Counted from the stretch's first letter, positions 27,091-35,459 are shown. The stretch: DNA of 48,268 nucleotides from Phycisphaeraceae bacterium (GCA_029260615.1 JAJDCX010000059.1:1-48268); one strand, 5' to 3'. The notes: generated by a model from the letters alone, not told the origin. Translations and numbers: made by a program.

Positions 27091-28305
27091 CTAATCGCCG
27101 GACTTCGGCAGCAACTCGATGACACATCGCGCTGCAACGATCACGGCGAAGATCGCCAGCACCCACATCGACCGATTGGCGATGAAGGCGACGCAGGCGA
27201 GCGGATAGCTTAGCGTTGCGGCGACGGCGAAGACACAGATTTTCGCCTTGTGTGAAACCTGTCGGTAAGTCGGGATCATGCACAGGAAGACGTAGGCGGG
27301 GAAGACCGTGCCGTAGAGCAGCAGGAACAGGCGGTAGATAAGCTCGGTGATGGAGGTGACGAAGTCCCACTTCACCCAGGGGCCTGGCTCGCCGTCCATC
27401 AGCAACGCCCCCAGTCCCAGCATCAGCCCCAGGGCCAGCGTGATAAACAGGCCGAACTCCGCGCGTCCGCTGACCTTGACCGTCAGGCTTCGGATATGCA
27501 CCGCCGCCGTGAACGCGCCCTGCACCACCAACTGCACCAGCAGCACCGGCCAGAGCAGGCGTGCCAGGTCTAACCCGATGTGCCCGGTCGCGTTGGCGAG
27601 TGCCCCGGCATACCCAAGGGAGAACACGATCATCGAGAAGAACACCCCGCAGAAGCCGACCGTAAACGCCGCCTTGCCAGTCCCCGGCGTAGTGGACTGC
27701 CGCGCCCGATGAAATGTCAGGTCCAGGTACGGACACAGCGCAAACCCGAAGATCGCCGCCGGTGCAAAGAAGTAAAGATCAAGCGTGGTCAGCCTGGGGA
27801 TGAACGTTGCCGCGTCCAGGTGTGTCCACAGATCGCCGGTCGTTTGTGCATAGATAAACAGCCCGATCGACACCGCGAAGATCAGCAACGCCGTGTAGGT
27901 GTCGCGAAGGTTGTCAGCCCGGCCGGCAACCAGCACCATCAACGCCAGCACCCCAGCCACCGTCAGCCCCATCGGCCCAGCCAACGCCCCGATCAGGTAC
28001 GCCTGGTACGCCACCGTCACCAACCCAAACCACCGGCAGGCTGGCCCGTGCCTCTCCACCAGCCGCCGACTGGCCTCCGCATTCTTTAACACCCAACCCA
28101 TCGCCGCCGCCCCCAGCACGTTGGGCACCGCAAACGCCACCCAACCCCACAAACCATAATCACGCAGCAGCAACACCGGGAAATACATCCCGATCACCCA
28201 CGTCCAGGAACAGCCTAGAAATAGTGCCCACATGATCGCGGCGAGTGGGCCACGCATGGGCGGGGGGGCGTCAGGGGAAGGGGTTGTGGATTCCAGGGGT
28301 TGCAT
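27091..28305 (-). CDS. Polytopic inner-membrane protein, transporter-like
   Basis: 404 residues with about ten to twelve hydrophobic helices from residue 20 to the C-terminus. The opening (WTWVIGMYFPVLLLRDYGLWGWVAFAVPNVLGAAAMGWVL) resembles the first two helices of sodium:solute symporter relatives, with unwound GMYFP and PNVLG points, but the later signature is not convincing and the protein is shorter than most of that family. A Pro-rich cytoplasmic N-terminus precedes helix 1. TACACT ends 7 nt before the ATG at 28305 and no Shine-Dalgarno is seen, fitting leaderless initiation. It runs in the same direction as the RdgC-like gene with a 48-nt gap. Confidence 0.7.
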   Translation of the reverse strand: MQPLESTTPSPDAPPPMRGPLAAIMWALFLGCSWTWVIGMYFPVLLLRDYGLWGWVAFAVPNVLGAAAMGWVLKNAEASRRLVERHGPACRWFGLVTVAYQAYLIGALAGPMGLTVAGVLALMVLVAGRADNLRDTYTALLIFAVSIGLFIYAQTTGDLWTHLDAATFIPRLTTLDLYFFAPAAIFGFALCPYLDLTFHRARQSTTPGTGKAAFTVGFCGVFFSMIVFSLGYAGALANATGHIGLDLARLLWPVLLVQLVVQGAFTAAVHIRSLTVKVSGRAEFGLFITLALGLMLGLGALLMDGEPGPWVKWDFVTSITELIYRLFLLLYGTVFPAYVFLCMIPTYRQVSHKAKICVFAVAATLSYPLACVAFIANRSMWVLAIFAVIVAARCVIELLPKSGD

Positions 28306-28441
28306 GCGTGAGAGTGTATCGCTTCAGAGCTCGATCGTTTGGGTGCAATTAATGTGATATGCTTTATATGGACAAGTCTTGATAGATCATGCCCGCGCCG
28401 TGGCATCACAGGCGAGTTATTCAAACATCGGGATTCGCTCT

Positions 28442-28789
28442 ATGGCATACCGCGTAATTTTCAGAGTATTCCAAATCACACTGCTTTTACTTATGGTGGC
28501 CCTCCTTGTGATGGTTTTAGCATCCGGTCTTTCTGGTAGTCCCCTAGGTGCCATTTTCTATGTGTTTATATCGGCGCTGATATTTGCGCCAGTGTGCTTA
28601 ATTGGTACGGCCTTAACGATATATATGCGTTGTGGGGGGAAATTTCGTTGCCCAACTTGCAAAGGAAAAGGAAGCCTCGTCATGAGTGCCACGGTCTGCG
28701 CACTGGACTGTCCAACTTGCGGCAGAATCGGAGGGCGTCTGTTAAGCCTGCGCGGACCTCTCTGGCAATCCCGCAAATCTAATGACTAA
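28442..28789 (+). CDS. Small membrane protein with C-terminal zinc ribbon, AT-rich
   Basis: 115 residues beginning MAYRVIFRVF: two membrane helices (about 8-30 and 36-62), then MRCGGKFRCPTCKGKGSLV and ALDCPTCGRIGG, two CxxC knuckles of a zinc ribbon on the cytoplasmic or external side. The ATG at 28442 is chosen because hydrophobic sequence starts at once; GTG 28400 and TTG 28379 are in-frame alternatives, and no Shine-Dalgarno distinguishes them. The gene is clearly more AT-rich than the surroundings. Its stop overlaps by 4 nt the end of the convergent hotdog-fold gene. Function unknown. Confidence 0.55.
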   Translation: MAYRVIFRVFQITLLLLMVALLVMVLASGLSGSPLGAIFYVFISALIFAPVCLIGTALTIYMRCGGKFRCPTCKGKGSLVMSATVCALDCPTCGRIGGRLLSLRGPLWQSRKSND

Positions 28790-29460
28790 ATCTTCTTCGC
28801 CTTCCCCGCCAGCCGTTGCAGGCGTCGGTGCCAGCGTGCCCGTGCTTGGGCCTTGGGGGTGACGTGGAAGGTGATGGTGGCCTTGCCGACGCGGGGCTCG
28901 GCGTGGTCTTTCTTGTGGACCGCTTGAACTACTGACATGTCCAAGGTGATGTTGAACTCGCCGCCGTCTTTGACAAGCGGGTCGATGTCTTCTTTGGGTT
29001 CGATGTTGTAGATCGCCGGGCCGTAGCAGGGGCGAAGGAATTTGTATTCCAGGTGCTTGCAGACGACGGTGTAGTCCCCGCCGCACTTGCCGAAGACGAA
29101 CATGCCGCCGGCGACCTCGGAGTTGCCCAGCAGGGATGCCCCGGCCATTGCGGAGTACCAGTTCTTGTTGAATCGGCGGAACGGCAGGACCACGGAGAAC
29201 GAGTCGCCTGTGACGTGGCGGAACTTGATGCCGCTGCGGTAGGCCAGGGGTAGGAAAGCCCAGGAGCAGACTCGGTGCCAGAAGTTATTTTTGGTGGATA
29301 GCCTGGAGATCCGGGATTCGAGGTTGTGTATTTTTTTCTTGAACCAGCCGACCTTGGGGGGCTGGGGCACGGCGCGTATCGGTGCCTTGGGCTGTTCGGG
29401 GACGGTTCCCGTAACGGCGATCGGGGCCGAGTTGCTTGCTGAAAGTTCCGCTGGTTTCAT
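28786..29460 (-). CDS. Hotdog-fold protein (DUF4442-like)
   Basis: 224 residues. After a Pro-rich, low-complexity N-terminus (about 1-35) comes a basic helix region, and then FNKNWYSAMAGASLLGNSEVAGGMFVFGKCGGDYTVVCKHLEYKFLRPCYGPAIY (about 97-150). This is the helix-strand core of DUF4442-type hotdog thioesterase-like proteins: N-W-x-S-A-M near the start of the long helix, and a strand rich in K/R for the CoA side. Family members are thought to act on acyl-CoA, but function is unproven. No signal peptide. TATCAC lies 6 nt before the ATG, a weak leaderless-type element. It is convergent with the small zinc-ribbon gene. Confidence 0.6.
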   Translation of the reverse strand: MKPAELSASNSAPIAVTGTVPEQPKAPIRAVPQPPKVGWFKKKIHNLESRISRLSTKNNFWHRVCSWAFLPLAYRSGIKFRHVTGDSFSVVLPFRRFNKNWYSAMAGASLLGNSEVAGGMFVFGKCGGDYTVVCKHLEYKFLRPCYGPAIYNIEPKEDIDPLVKDGGEFNITLDMSVVQAVHKKDHAEPRVGKATITFHVTPKAQARARWHRRLQRLAGKAKKI

Positions 29461-29573
29461 GGTTCAGTGATACTCTAGCCGATCCAGTCCGCGAAGGCAG
29501 ATTTAGACTGAAAAACATCGAAAACAAGTGGAAAAAACACGCCCCCGGCCCCCCGGGCACCATCAGGCTCCGA

Positions 29574-29846
29574 TCAACGGAACGGCTGATTCGGCTCGTA
29601 CCCCGATTCGCCCTCATCCCGATCCAACGCGGCCTGCTCCTGCCGTTCTTCGTGCCAGCCCGCCTGGATCGCTTCGAGGATCTGCTCGTTGACGTTGTGG
29701 CCCGGCTCAGGTTGGAAATCTTCCAACGCCTCGACCATCTTCCGTAGTTCGGTAAAGCGAACAGCCAACGGATCCATCTGCGGGTGCGCCTCGTCCAGTG
29801 CCAGCACGATGTCTTCGATGTCGGTCCAGCCAAAGGTCATGGGCAT
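29574..29846 (-). CDS. iscX: Fe-S assembly regulator IscX
   Basis: 90 residues. GWTDIEDIVLALDEAHPQMDPLAVRFTELRKMVEALEDF (about 6-44) then EQILEAIQAGWHEE is the IscX pattern: W-T-D, D-P-xx-V-R-F-T, and L-E-D-F are all present, with the acidic patches used to contact IscS. IscX is a small adaptor that binds the cysteine desulfurase IscS and iron, tuning Fe-S cluster synthesis. It is usually the last gene of an isc operon; here no iscS, iscU, hscA or fdx is nearby. The C-terminus has an extra acidic tail (ALDRDEGESGYEPNQPFR). GGAGG 6 nt before the ATG at 29846 sets the start. Confidence 0.88.
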   Translation of the reverse strand: MPMTFGWTDIEDIVLALDEAHPQMDPLAVRFTELRKMVEALEDFQPEPGHNVNEQILEAIQAGWHEERQEQAALDRDEGESGYEPNQPFR

Positions 29847-29958
29847 GGCTCACCTCCCAGCGAGTTAAGTCGTCGGGCCGCCTCGGGTCCGCATGAGATT
29901 CTAGGCAGCCACGGACGCCAAAGCAGTCTTGGTCCCCAATGGGGGTATTCGCAAGTCC

Positions 29959-31059
29959 CTATTGCAGGTTGACCGGCATAATCACATACAAAAAGTTAGG
30001 CCCGGTCCGCAAGACGCCCGGCTTATTGGGGGCCTTGAACTCCAACTGCACCTGGTTGTCATCCACGACCTTCAACGCATCCAGCAGGTACGCGGGGTTG
30101 AACCCGATCTCCATCGGCTCGCCGGTGAATTCCGCCAGGTCCACGTTGATCTCGGCCTCACCCATCTCAGGTGCCCGGCTACGCAGGGTCAGGCCTTCCG
30201 GCGCGAACGCCATCCGCACGCCCTTGGATTCCTCGTTGGTCAGCAACGCCGCACGCCGTACCCCGCTGATAAACAGGTCGGTCGAGATCGAAGCCTTCTT
30301 GTCGCCGTCCTTGGGGACCACGTCTTTGTAAGGCGGGAAGTTTCCGTCTACCAGGTTCGACGACAACTCCGCCTGATCGGTGGCGAACAGGATCTGGTTG
30401 TCAGCGATCTTCACACGCACGGTCTGGTCGGCGTCATCAAACAGCCGAAGCAGCAGGTTCAGCGCCTTGGTTGGCACGATCGCTACTTGCCCCTCATCAG
30501 AGGACGACTTGCACGAGCCCTTCGCCATCGCCAGGCGGTGCCCGTCGGTTGCGACGACGACCAGTTTTTTCTTTTTCCGCTCGAGCAGCACGCCGTTGAT
30601 GGCGTACCGGCTGTTCTCTCGCGCGGTGGCGAAGATGGTCATCGCGATCAGGCGGTGCAGCTCACCCGCGGTGACTTCGAAGTCGGCGTCTCCCTTGAAT
30701 GTCGAGATCGCTGGGAAGTCCCCGGCCGGCTGGCCGAACACCTTGAACTTGGAGTCCTGCCCGGTGATGTGGGCGACGTCCTGCTCGGTGTGCAAGGTGA
30801 GTGTCGGGTCGGTTGATTCGCGGACGATCTGCTGGAGCTTGTCAGCGGGGATCAGCGCCTCGCCGGGCTCACTTGTCTCGACGCGCGCGGTGCTGAGGCT
30901 CAGCGATATCTCGCCGTCGGTCGCGGACAGCAACAGCCCGTCCTTGTCGGCTGTGAGTTTCACACACGTCAACGCCGCCCGGGGGGTGCGTGCCGCCACC
31001 ACGCCACCGATGACGTTTAAGGACTCGACCAACGCACCGCGATCACAAATCACCTTCAT
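29959..31059 (-). CDS. dnaN: DNA polymerase III beta subunit (sliding clamp)
   Basis: 366 residues, three repeated clamp domains. A dimer encircles DNA and tethers the polymerase. Recognisable pieces are MKVICDRGALVESLNVIGGVVAARTP, TDGEISLSLS, VFGQPAGDFPAI, RYAINGVLLE, VATDGHRLAM and the C-terminal NFLYVIMPVNLQ (compare YVVMPMRL in E. coli). The ATG at 31059 is preferred over upstream in-frame starts because the protein then begins with the family N-terminus; AAAGG lies about 8 nt upstream. dnaA, recF and gyrB are not adjacent, so dnaN is detached from the usual origin cluster. Upstream of it lies a G-rich tract on this strand. Confidence 0.97.
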   Translation of the reverse strand: MKVICDRGALVESLNVIGGVVAARTPRAALTCVKLTADKDGLLLSATDGEISLSLSTARVETSEPGEALIPADKLQQIVRESTDPTLTLHTEQDVAHITGQDSKFKVFGQPAGDFPAISTFKGDADFEVTAGELHRLIAMTIFATARENSRYAINGVLLERKKKKLVVVATDGHRLAMAKGSCKSSSDEGQVAIVPTKALNLLLRLFDDADQTVRVKIADNQILFATDQAELSSNLVDGNFPPYKDVVPKDGDKKASISTDLFISGVRRAALLTNEESKGVRMAFAPEGLTLRSRAPEMGEAEINVDLAEFTGEPMEIGFNPAYLLDALKVVDDNQVQLEFKAPNKPGVLRTGPNFLYVIMPVNLQ

Positions 31060-31316
31060 GGGAATCACCTTTATTAGAGCAGCACAAGTTACCGCCTGCC
31101 CCCCGTCCCGGCAAGCCCAGCGGCCCCGGACCGCCCCCCCGGACAGCCCCCCGGCTGGCCTCAGGATCAACCCCGGATTGCCCCCAAGCCCGACCCCTTT
31201 TTCACCGATAAGAGGGGGAGTACCGGTGACATCCCGGGGAATTTTCGGGGCGTATTGGGGGGGGCCGCTTGTCGATTGACGGCTGTGCCTTGCTGGTTTT
31301 GGATGGGAGAAAGACA

Positions 31317-33047
31317 GTGGATAACCCTATTCCGCTTAGCAGGTGGATAATATCGGCCATCCTGCTCGGCATCGCCGCCGTCGCCTGCCAGGCCCGGTTT
31401 GCGAACCTGCCGACCGCCATTGCCCTGCGTGATGCGGCGCCGCAGCCATACGCCCCCCCGTTAGCCTCTTCGCCGATTGTTTCCCAGCGGGCCGTCCCCC
31501 TGGATGGCACCCGCCCGGACCGTCAGGTCCTTATCCGAAGCCTCTCGGTCAGCCCCGATTCCGCCAACGTGGCCTACCGGCTCCGCTACGGCAACGGCCT
31601 CATGAGGGACGGCTACCTCTTCCATGCCCAGAATCCCACCGAGACCAAACGACCCACCGACCCCACCTACGCCCCTGACAGCCAGAGCGTCGCGGTCGTC
31701 CTCTTCGACTACGGCTGGAAGCTCCACCACCGCCGAGACTGGCTGGATGGCTATGAACCGGTCACACCCGTCCGCTTCAGCCCCGACGGCCAACGCCTGA
31801 TCTACCTGGCCCGTATGGAGAGTCAACGCTTCGTGGTCGAAGGCGATCAACCCCAACCCATGGCAGAATCCATCGCCTGGGACCAGCTTGTCTTCACCTC
31901 CGACTCCGCCATCCTCGCCTACCCCGCATTCGACGGCCAACACTGGCGTATGGTCATCAACGGCGACCCAGGTCCCGGATGGGACCGCTTTGTCACCGCA
32001 CCGGTCACCGCTAAGCAGGGCCCCCGTGTCCTCTACGTCGCCACCAAGTTCGGCCGATACCACCTGGTCGATCGACACACCCCAGGCTCGATCCCAGACC
32101 CCATCCAACCCAGCGGTTTCCGACTCATGGACTTACCGCCGGTTGTCTCCGCCGACGGGAAAACCTTTGTTTACTGGGCCATGAGTGACGACCGGGTCTG
32201 GCGGGTCTACCAGAACCACCAACCCGTCCCCGGCTACGACGCCGACCGCCCCGGGCAGCTTATCCTCAGCGCCGACGGCAAGACTCTTGCCGGCATCCTC
32301 AAACGCGACGGCCAGTGGCACGTCGTCCAAAACGGCAAGCCCAGCAAAGCCTACCCGGCTATCGGTAAAGACAGCCTCACTTTCAACGCCGACGCCTCCC
32401 GCTTGGCCTACGCAGTGAAAACCCCCCACGGTTGGGCGGTCGTGGCCGACGGTGTTGAGCAACAGGCCTACACCCAACTCGCCGCCACCAGCCTGCGGTA
32501 CAGTCCCGACGGCAAGCATTTCGCCTACGCCGCCATCAACCGGGGCAAATGGTCCGTCATCCGCGACAACCAGCTACAACAGCCCTTCAACCAGATCAAC
32601 GCAGACTCACTGACCTTCAGCCCCGACAGCCAGCACCTCGCCTACCTAGCCCACCAGGTCGGCCGAGCCACCGTCATCTTCGATGGCGACGTGGTCGGCC
32701 AATACGACCACGCCCAACAACTCACCTTCAGCCCCGACAGCAATCACCTGGTCTGGCTCGCACAACAAGCCGGCCAATTCTTCCTCGTCGTTGATGGCAC
32801 CCCCAGCACCGAACTTTTCGACCAACCCATCGCCGGCGCAAACATCCACTTCACCGCCGACACCACCTGCCAAACCGTCGCCATCCGCCGACCCGGCCCG
32901 ACCTTCGCCCGCATCGAGCTGAAACTCTCTCCGATCCCCGAGCCCGAGACTGACCCCAGCATCGACCTCGACGGCACCCCTGATCCCGCTGACACCCCCG
33001 TGCTGCCCGAGCCGCTCTCACCGTTCGTGGATGTGCCCACGGAGTGA
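31317..33047 (+). CDS. Secreted or lipid-anchored TolB/PD40-like beta-propeller protein
   Basis: 576 residues from GTG 31317, set by GGGAG 7 nt upstream; a TTG at 31269 is in frame but lacks a ribosome site. The N-terminus is a signal peptide (RWIISAILLGIAAVACQ), possibly a lipobox (VAC). The rest is about ten repeats of roughly 40-45 residues sharing [FYV]-[ST]-[PA]-D-[GS]-x-x-[LF]-[AV]-Y, for example SPDGQRLIYLA, SADGKTFVYWA, SPDGKHFAYAA and SPDSQHLAYLA. This is the PD40/TolB-like blade motif, so a propeller of perhaps seven or more blades. The C-terminus is a Pro/Asp-rich tail (PETDPSIDLDGTPDPADTP..FVDVPTE). Role unknown; such proteins usually bind partners. Confidence 0.8.
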   Translation: MDNPIPLSRWIISAILLGIAAVACQARFANLPTAIALRDAAPQPYAPPLASSPIVSQRAVPLDGTRPDRQVLIRSLSVSPDSANVAYRLRYGNGLMRDGYLFHAQNPTETKRPTDPTYAPDSQSVAVVLFDYGWKLHHRRDWLDGYEPVTPVRFSPDGQRLIYLARMESQRFVVEGDQPQPMAESIAWDQLVFTSDSAILAYPAFDGQHWRMVINGDPGPGWDRFVTAPVTAKQGPRVLYVATKFGRYHLVDRHTPGSIPDPIQPSGFRLMDLPPVVSADGKTFVYWAMSDDRVWRVYQNHQPVPGYDADRPGQLILSADGKTLAGILKRDGQWHVVQNGKPSKAYPAIGKDSLTFNADASRLAYAVKTPHGWAVVADGVEQQAYTQLAATSLRYSPDGKHFAYAAINRGKWSVIRDNQLQQPFNQINADSLTFSPDSQHLAYLAHQVGRATVIFDGDVVGQYDHAQQLTFSPDSNHLVWLAQQAGQFFLVVDGTPSTELFDQPIAGANIHFTADTTCQTVAIRRPGPTFARIELKLSPIPEPETDPSIDLDGTPDPADTPVLPEPLSPFVDVPTE

Positions 33048-33185
33048 GCGAGATCATTCAGGCTGGAGAGGACCCACTTCGGTTATAGCGATGTAGCCCT
33101 GTTATTTGATGATCCTCAGGCCACAATACCGCCAGCGAATCGGCTGCCGGAACCTATCCGGGGCTAAAAAACTATTATTTTTAGA

Positions 33186-33214
33186 TTGAATTCTTGTGAA
33201 AAAGGTGATATAAT
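33186..33214 (+). promoter_or_regulatory. Strong sigma-70-like promoter for the first PEP-CTERM gene
   Basis: TTGAAT (33186-33191), exactly 17 nt, then a perfect TATAAT (33209-33214), in an AT-rich stretch. The predicted leader is about 90 nt and ends in a strong GGAGG ribosome site. It is the closest match to a consensus promoter in this window. Confidence 0.7.
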
Positions 33215-33311
33215 CTTTTGACATATGCGGTGTATTCAGCGGGCAAGTTAGGTGCAGGCGGTCGGCCCGGTGAGATGATTTAAAAGACATGTCACTAAAC
33301 GGAGGTGGGAT

Positions 33312-33875
33312 ATGACTAAGAATTTACTACTGGTAGCAGCCATGCTCGGTATCGGCTGGGTCCAGGCGGCATCGGCGGCGGTGGTGGCGTTCGAAAACGC
33401 CGCCGGCGGGGATTTTCGAATCGCTTCGATCACGGACGTACAGATTGGTGTTACGACCTACGACGTCGACTTCGTGCATGGCGGCACCTATGAGGACCTG
33501 GTGGCTTCCGTAGGTCAGCCGATCACGTTTACGACATTCTCAGCCGCCAAGGATTCCGCAGTAATTTTAGCGGGTGCCATCAACGCTCTGGGTGTCGATG
33601 GCAGCTCATTCACCAGCCTGCCCGGGAATATCCGTGTGCCCTGGCGGATCCGTGCGGTTACGACAATTGACTTCGCGAGGTCGGGCCGTTTCAGCGTTAA
33701 TCCTATCGGCATGTCCACCAACCCAAGCGGCTCAACAACCAGCACCACCTCGCCGACCGTGAGTTCGGGGTCAACGACCACCGAGTGGGCGGTCTTCACC
33801 GTGGTCCCCGAACCAGCCACGACCACCCTGCTTGGTGTCGGCGCCTTGGCGGTCCTCCGCCGACGCGACAAATAG
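33312..33875 (+). CDS. PEP-CTERM exported protein
   Basis: 187 residues. Signal peptide MTKNLLLVAAMLGIGWVQAASA (1-22). The mature domain is small, beta-rich and Ser/Thr/Gly-rich, with an STNPSGSTTSTTSPTVSSGSTTT low-complexity run before the sorting signal. The C-terminal tail VVPEPATTTLLGVGALAVLRRRDK (V-P-E-P, hydrophobic helix, basic end) is a PEP-CTERM signal recognised by exosortase. The protein is therefore probably processed and exported to the surface or matrix. GGAGG lies 6 nt before the ATG and a strong promoter lies upstream. No exosortase gene is in the window. The mature domain matches no function that I recognise. Confidence 0.85.
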   Translation: MTKNLLLVAAMLGIGWVQAASAAVVAFENAAGGDFRIASITDVQIGVTTYDVDFVHGGTYEDLVASVGQPITFTTFSAAKDSAVILAGAINALGVDGSSFTSLPGNIRVPWRIRAVTTIDFARSGRFSVNPIGMSTNPSGSTTSTTSPTVSSGSTTTEWAVFTVVPEPATTTLLGVGALAVLRRRDK

Positions 33876-33933
33876 GCCGAACCGCTGGCTCCTCTTTGTT
33901 GATGCACTTACAAAGCGATGGCATGCCTGTTGT

Positions 33934-34035
33934 CCCTCCGCCCCCGAAACCGACGACACCTACAACCCGACACCGCCCCGCACTCCTGAAGTCGCCTCCG
34001 CCGAACCAGCCTTCGTCGATGTGCCGATGCCGTAG
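33934..34035 (+). pseudogene. Possible remnant of a propeller-protein C-terminal tail
   Basis: Frame +1 here reads PSAPETDDTYNPTPPRTPEVASAEPAFVDVPMP then stop. It echoes the tail of the 576-residue propeller protein ~1 kb upstream (PETD.., TP, PEP.., FVDVP then two residues and stop), with only partial nucleotide similarity. Upstream of it the frame has no family-like sequence. It could be a decayed partial duplication or chance in Pro-rich sequence. Confidence 0.25.
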
Positions 34036-34074
34036 ATCCTGAAGGGGCATCGCAGGGAACGGGAGACACGACGA

Positions 34075-34103
34075 GGGTAGCCCGGCACAGCCGACCCCTT
34101 TTT
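34075..34103 (+). terminator. Weak terminator candidate after the PEP-CTERM gene
   Basis: GGGT..CGGC and GCCG.ACCC form an interrupted stem followed by CTTTTT. It is 200 nt past the stop of the first PEP-CTERM gene. The stem is imperfect. Confidence 0.3.
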
Positions 34104-34113
34104 CGAGACCGTT

Positions 34114-34740
34114 TTAGCGACGACGACGTAGCACGGTGAGGCCACCCAGCCCCATCACGGCCAGCGAGCCCGGCTCGGGGACGGGGACGATGGACACTAC
34201 GCCGTTGGTCACGAACACATCGAATGCATTGACAGAGGGATTGGTTGAAATGAGCATCCCGCCGACGCCGTTGGCGCTGCTGCTAAAAGTCAGGTCACCC
34301 AGGAGTAGCCCTGGCCCGACGTGGTTATCAAAAGGACCCGCTTGTCCTATGGCGATACCCACCACTGTGCCACCGTCAAGAAACTCGGCGACGCCACTGA
34401 GATGACCCAGATCGCCTGCAGCGCCAGCGATGACGGTGTCGGGATCGTTGTTGATTGTCCAGAAGCTGTCGCCGGGTAAAATGGAGCTGAAATCGTTTAA
34501 GTCAAGATCTGAAGGGAAAGGATCAACTACTTCTGAGACATTACTGAATGTGCCTGAAGTCAGCGGGATAAAAAGCACCGTGGCCAGTAGCTTGGTGGTC
34601 GTGCTGATGGTCACGCGGTTGGTCACGAAGCCCGGCAGCGGCGAGCTACTGATGACAATGGGGTTGAAAGCGACTCCCGCGTTGGCCGACGGAGCTACAA
34701 GACCTGTTACCAGGACAGTCAAGACAAGCGTTATCTTCAT
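34114..34740 (-). CDS. PEP-CTERM exported protein, second copy type
   Basis: 208 residues from the ATG at 34740, where GAGGAG lies 7 nt upstream. Signal peptide MKITLVLTVLVTGLVAPSANA (1-21). The mature part is beta-rich with no recognised domain (IVISSSPLPGFVTNRVTIST.., LNDFSSILPGDSFWTINND). It ends in PVPEPGSLAVMGLGGLTVLRRRR, a typical PEP-CTERM sorting signal. It is convergent with the other PEP-CTERM gene; the two mature domains are not obviously alike, so this looks like co-location rather than a recent tandem duplication. An exosortase must be encoded elsewhere. Confidence 0.85.
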   Translation of the reverse strand: MKITLVLTVLVTGLVAPSANAGVAFNPIVISSSPLPGFVTNRVTISTTTKLLATVLFIPLTSGTFSNVSEVVDPFPSDLDLNDFSSILPGDSFWTINNDPDTVIAGAAGDLGHLSGVAEFLDGGTVVGIAIGQAGPFDNHVGPGLLLGDLTFSSSANGVGGMLISTNPSVNAFDVFVTNGVVSIVPVPEPGSLAVMGLGGLTVLRRRR

Positions 34741-35100
34741 TATCAATCTCCTCTCCATTTGGCCCCACAGGCGCATCAGTCAGGCACTGAACGTACAGTT
34801 AGAAATGTTGCGGACGAGCCGTTGTTGAAGTCGATCCCTGTAACCAATGCCCGACGGCACCGCCGAGCACTTGGGCCTGAGTGTAGCCGCTTCACCTGGT
34901 GTGGCACAAGATATTTATGAGTATTTTGCGATAATCGTCTCCTGATTGAGCTCCGGTGATATACCGTCGAGCACCGCATCATCCCAGCGGACTTGAAAAG
35001 GGGGAGCCGATTGGTTTCTGGTCGGTCTTGCGTGGTTCGCGGCCCTGGGTACAATACCCGGCTCGGCTAAACGAGTTAAGCAACCCCACGGAATACGACT
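34741..35100 (+). other. 360-nt intergenic region between PEP-CTERM gene and rpmI
   Basis: No gene is visible. It holds the ribosome site of the minus-strand PEP-CTERM gene at the left and the rpmI promoter at the right. A possible minus-strand promoter is TTGTGC-18-TACACT around 34877-34906. Two long in-frame stretches here are shadows without ribosome sites. Confidence 0.6.
35028..35055 (+). promoter_or_regulatory. Candidate promoter of rpmI-rplT
   Basis: TTGCGT (35028-35033), a 16-nt spacer, TACAAT (35050-35055); the leader to the rpmI ATG would be about 39 nt. The -35 is weak (3/6), the -10 good (5/6). Confidence 0.45.
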
Positions 35101-35319
35101 ATGCCTAAGATGAAGTCACATAAAGGTTTACTAAAGCGTGTGAAGATCACTGCCAAAGGCAAGGTCAAGTTCCGTAAGTCCGGGACCAGCCACCTCAACA
35201 GCGTATCGACCGGCAACGAGAGCCGGAAACTGCGTGGTAAGTTTGTGGCTAAGCGTGGCGATATGAAACGGCTGCAGGGCATGCTTCACCGCCCCCTGAA
35301 GCCCGTTGACGCCAACTAA
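35101..35319 (+). CDS. rpmI: 50S ribosomal protein L35
   Basis: 72 residues. MPKMKSHKGLLKRVKITAKGKVKFRKSG..H and the C-terminal MKRLQGMLHRPL are the L35 pattern: small, basic, buried in the large subunit. In most bacteria it is in an infC-rpmI-rplT operon; here infC is not upstream, where a PEP-CTERM gene on the other strand lies. The Shine-Dalgarno is poor (ACGGAA). A 140-nt gap to rplT holds a repeated TAGGTGT and could contain the autoregulatory site used by L20 in other bacteria, but I see no defined structure. Confidence 0.96.
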   Translation: MPKMKSHKGLLKRVKITAKGKVKFRKSGTSHLNSVSTGNESRKLRGKFVAKRGDMKRLQGMLHRPLKPVDAN

Positions 35320-35459
35320 TCAGGTTCACGGCCTAGGTGTCGTGAGGCATAGGTGTTACCACCGATGTCACAAGCCTGATCAATAAGTCTGCGAGTCGGG
35401 TCCTACAAGTGTTTGAGCGAGCAGCCCAAACCCCCGCCGTCGCGTAAAGGAGAGTAGCG

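Noticed and set aside
31317-31349. Two DnaA-box-like GTGGATAA words near dnaN, as a replication origin
   Set aside because: Both lie in the first codons of the propeller gene, there are only two, neither is a perfect TTATCCACA, and no AT-rich unwinding region or dnaA is present.
32133-32519. Minus-strand frames within the propeller gene (31461-32873)
   Set aside because: Gly/Val/Asp-rich shadows of repeated Pro/Asp/Tyr codons; no ribosome sites.
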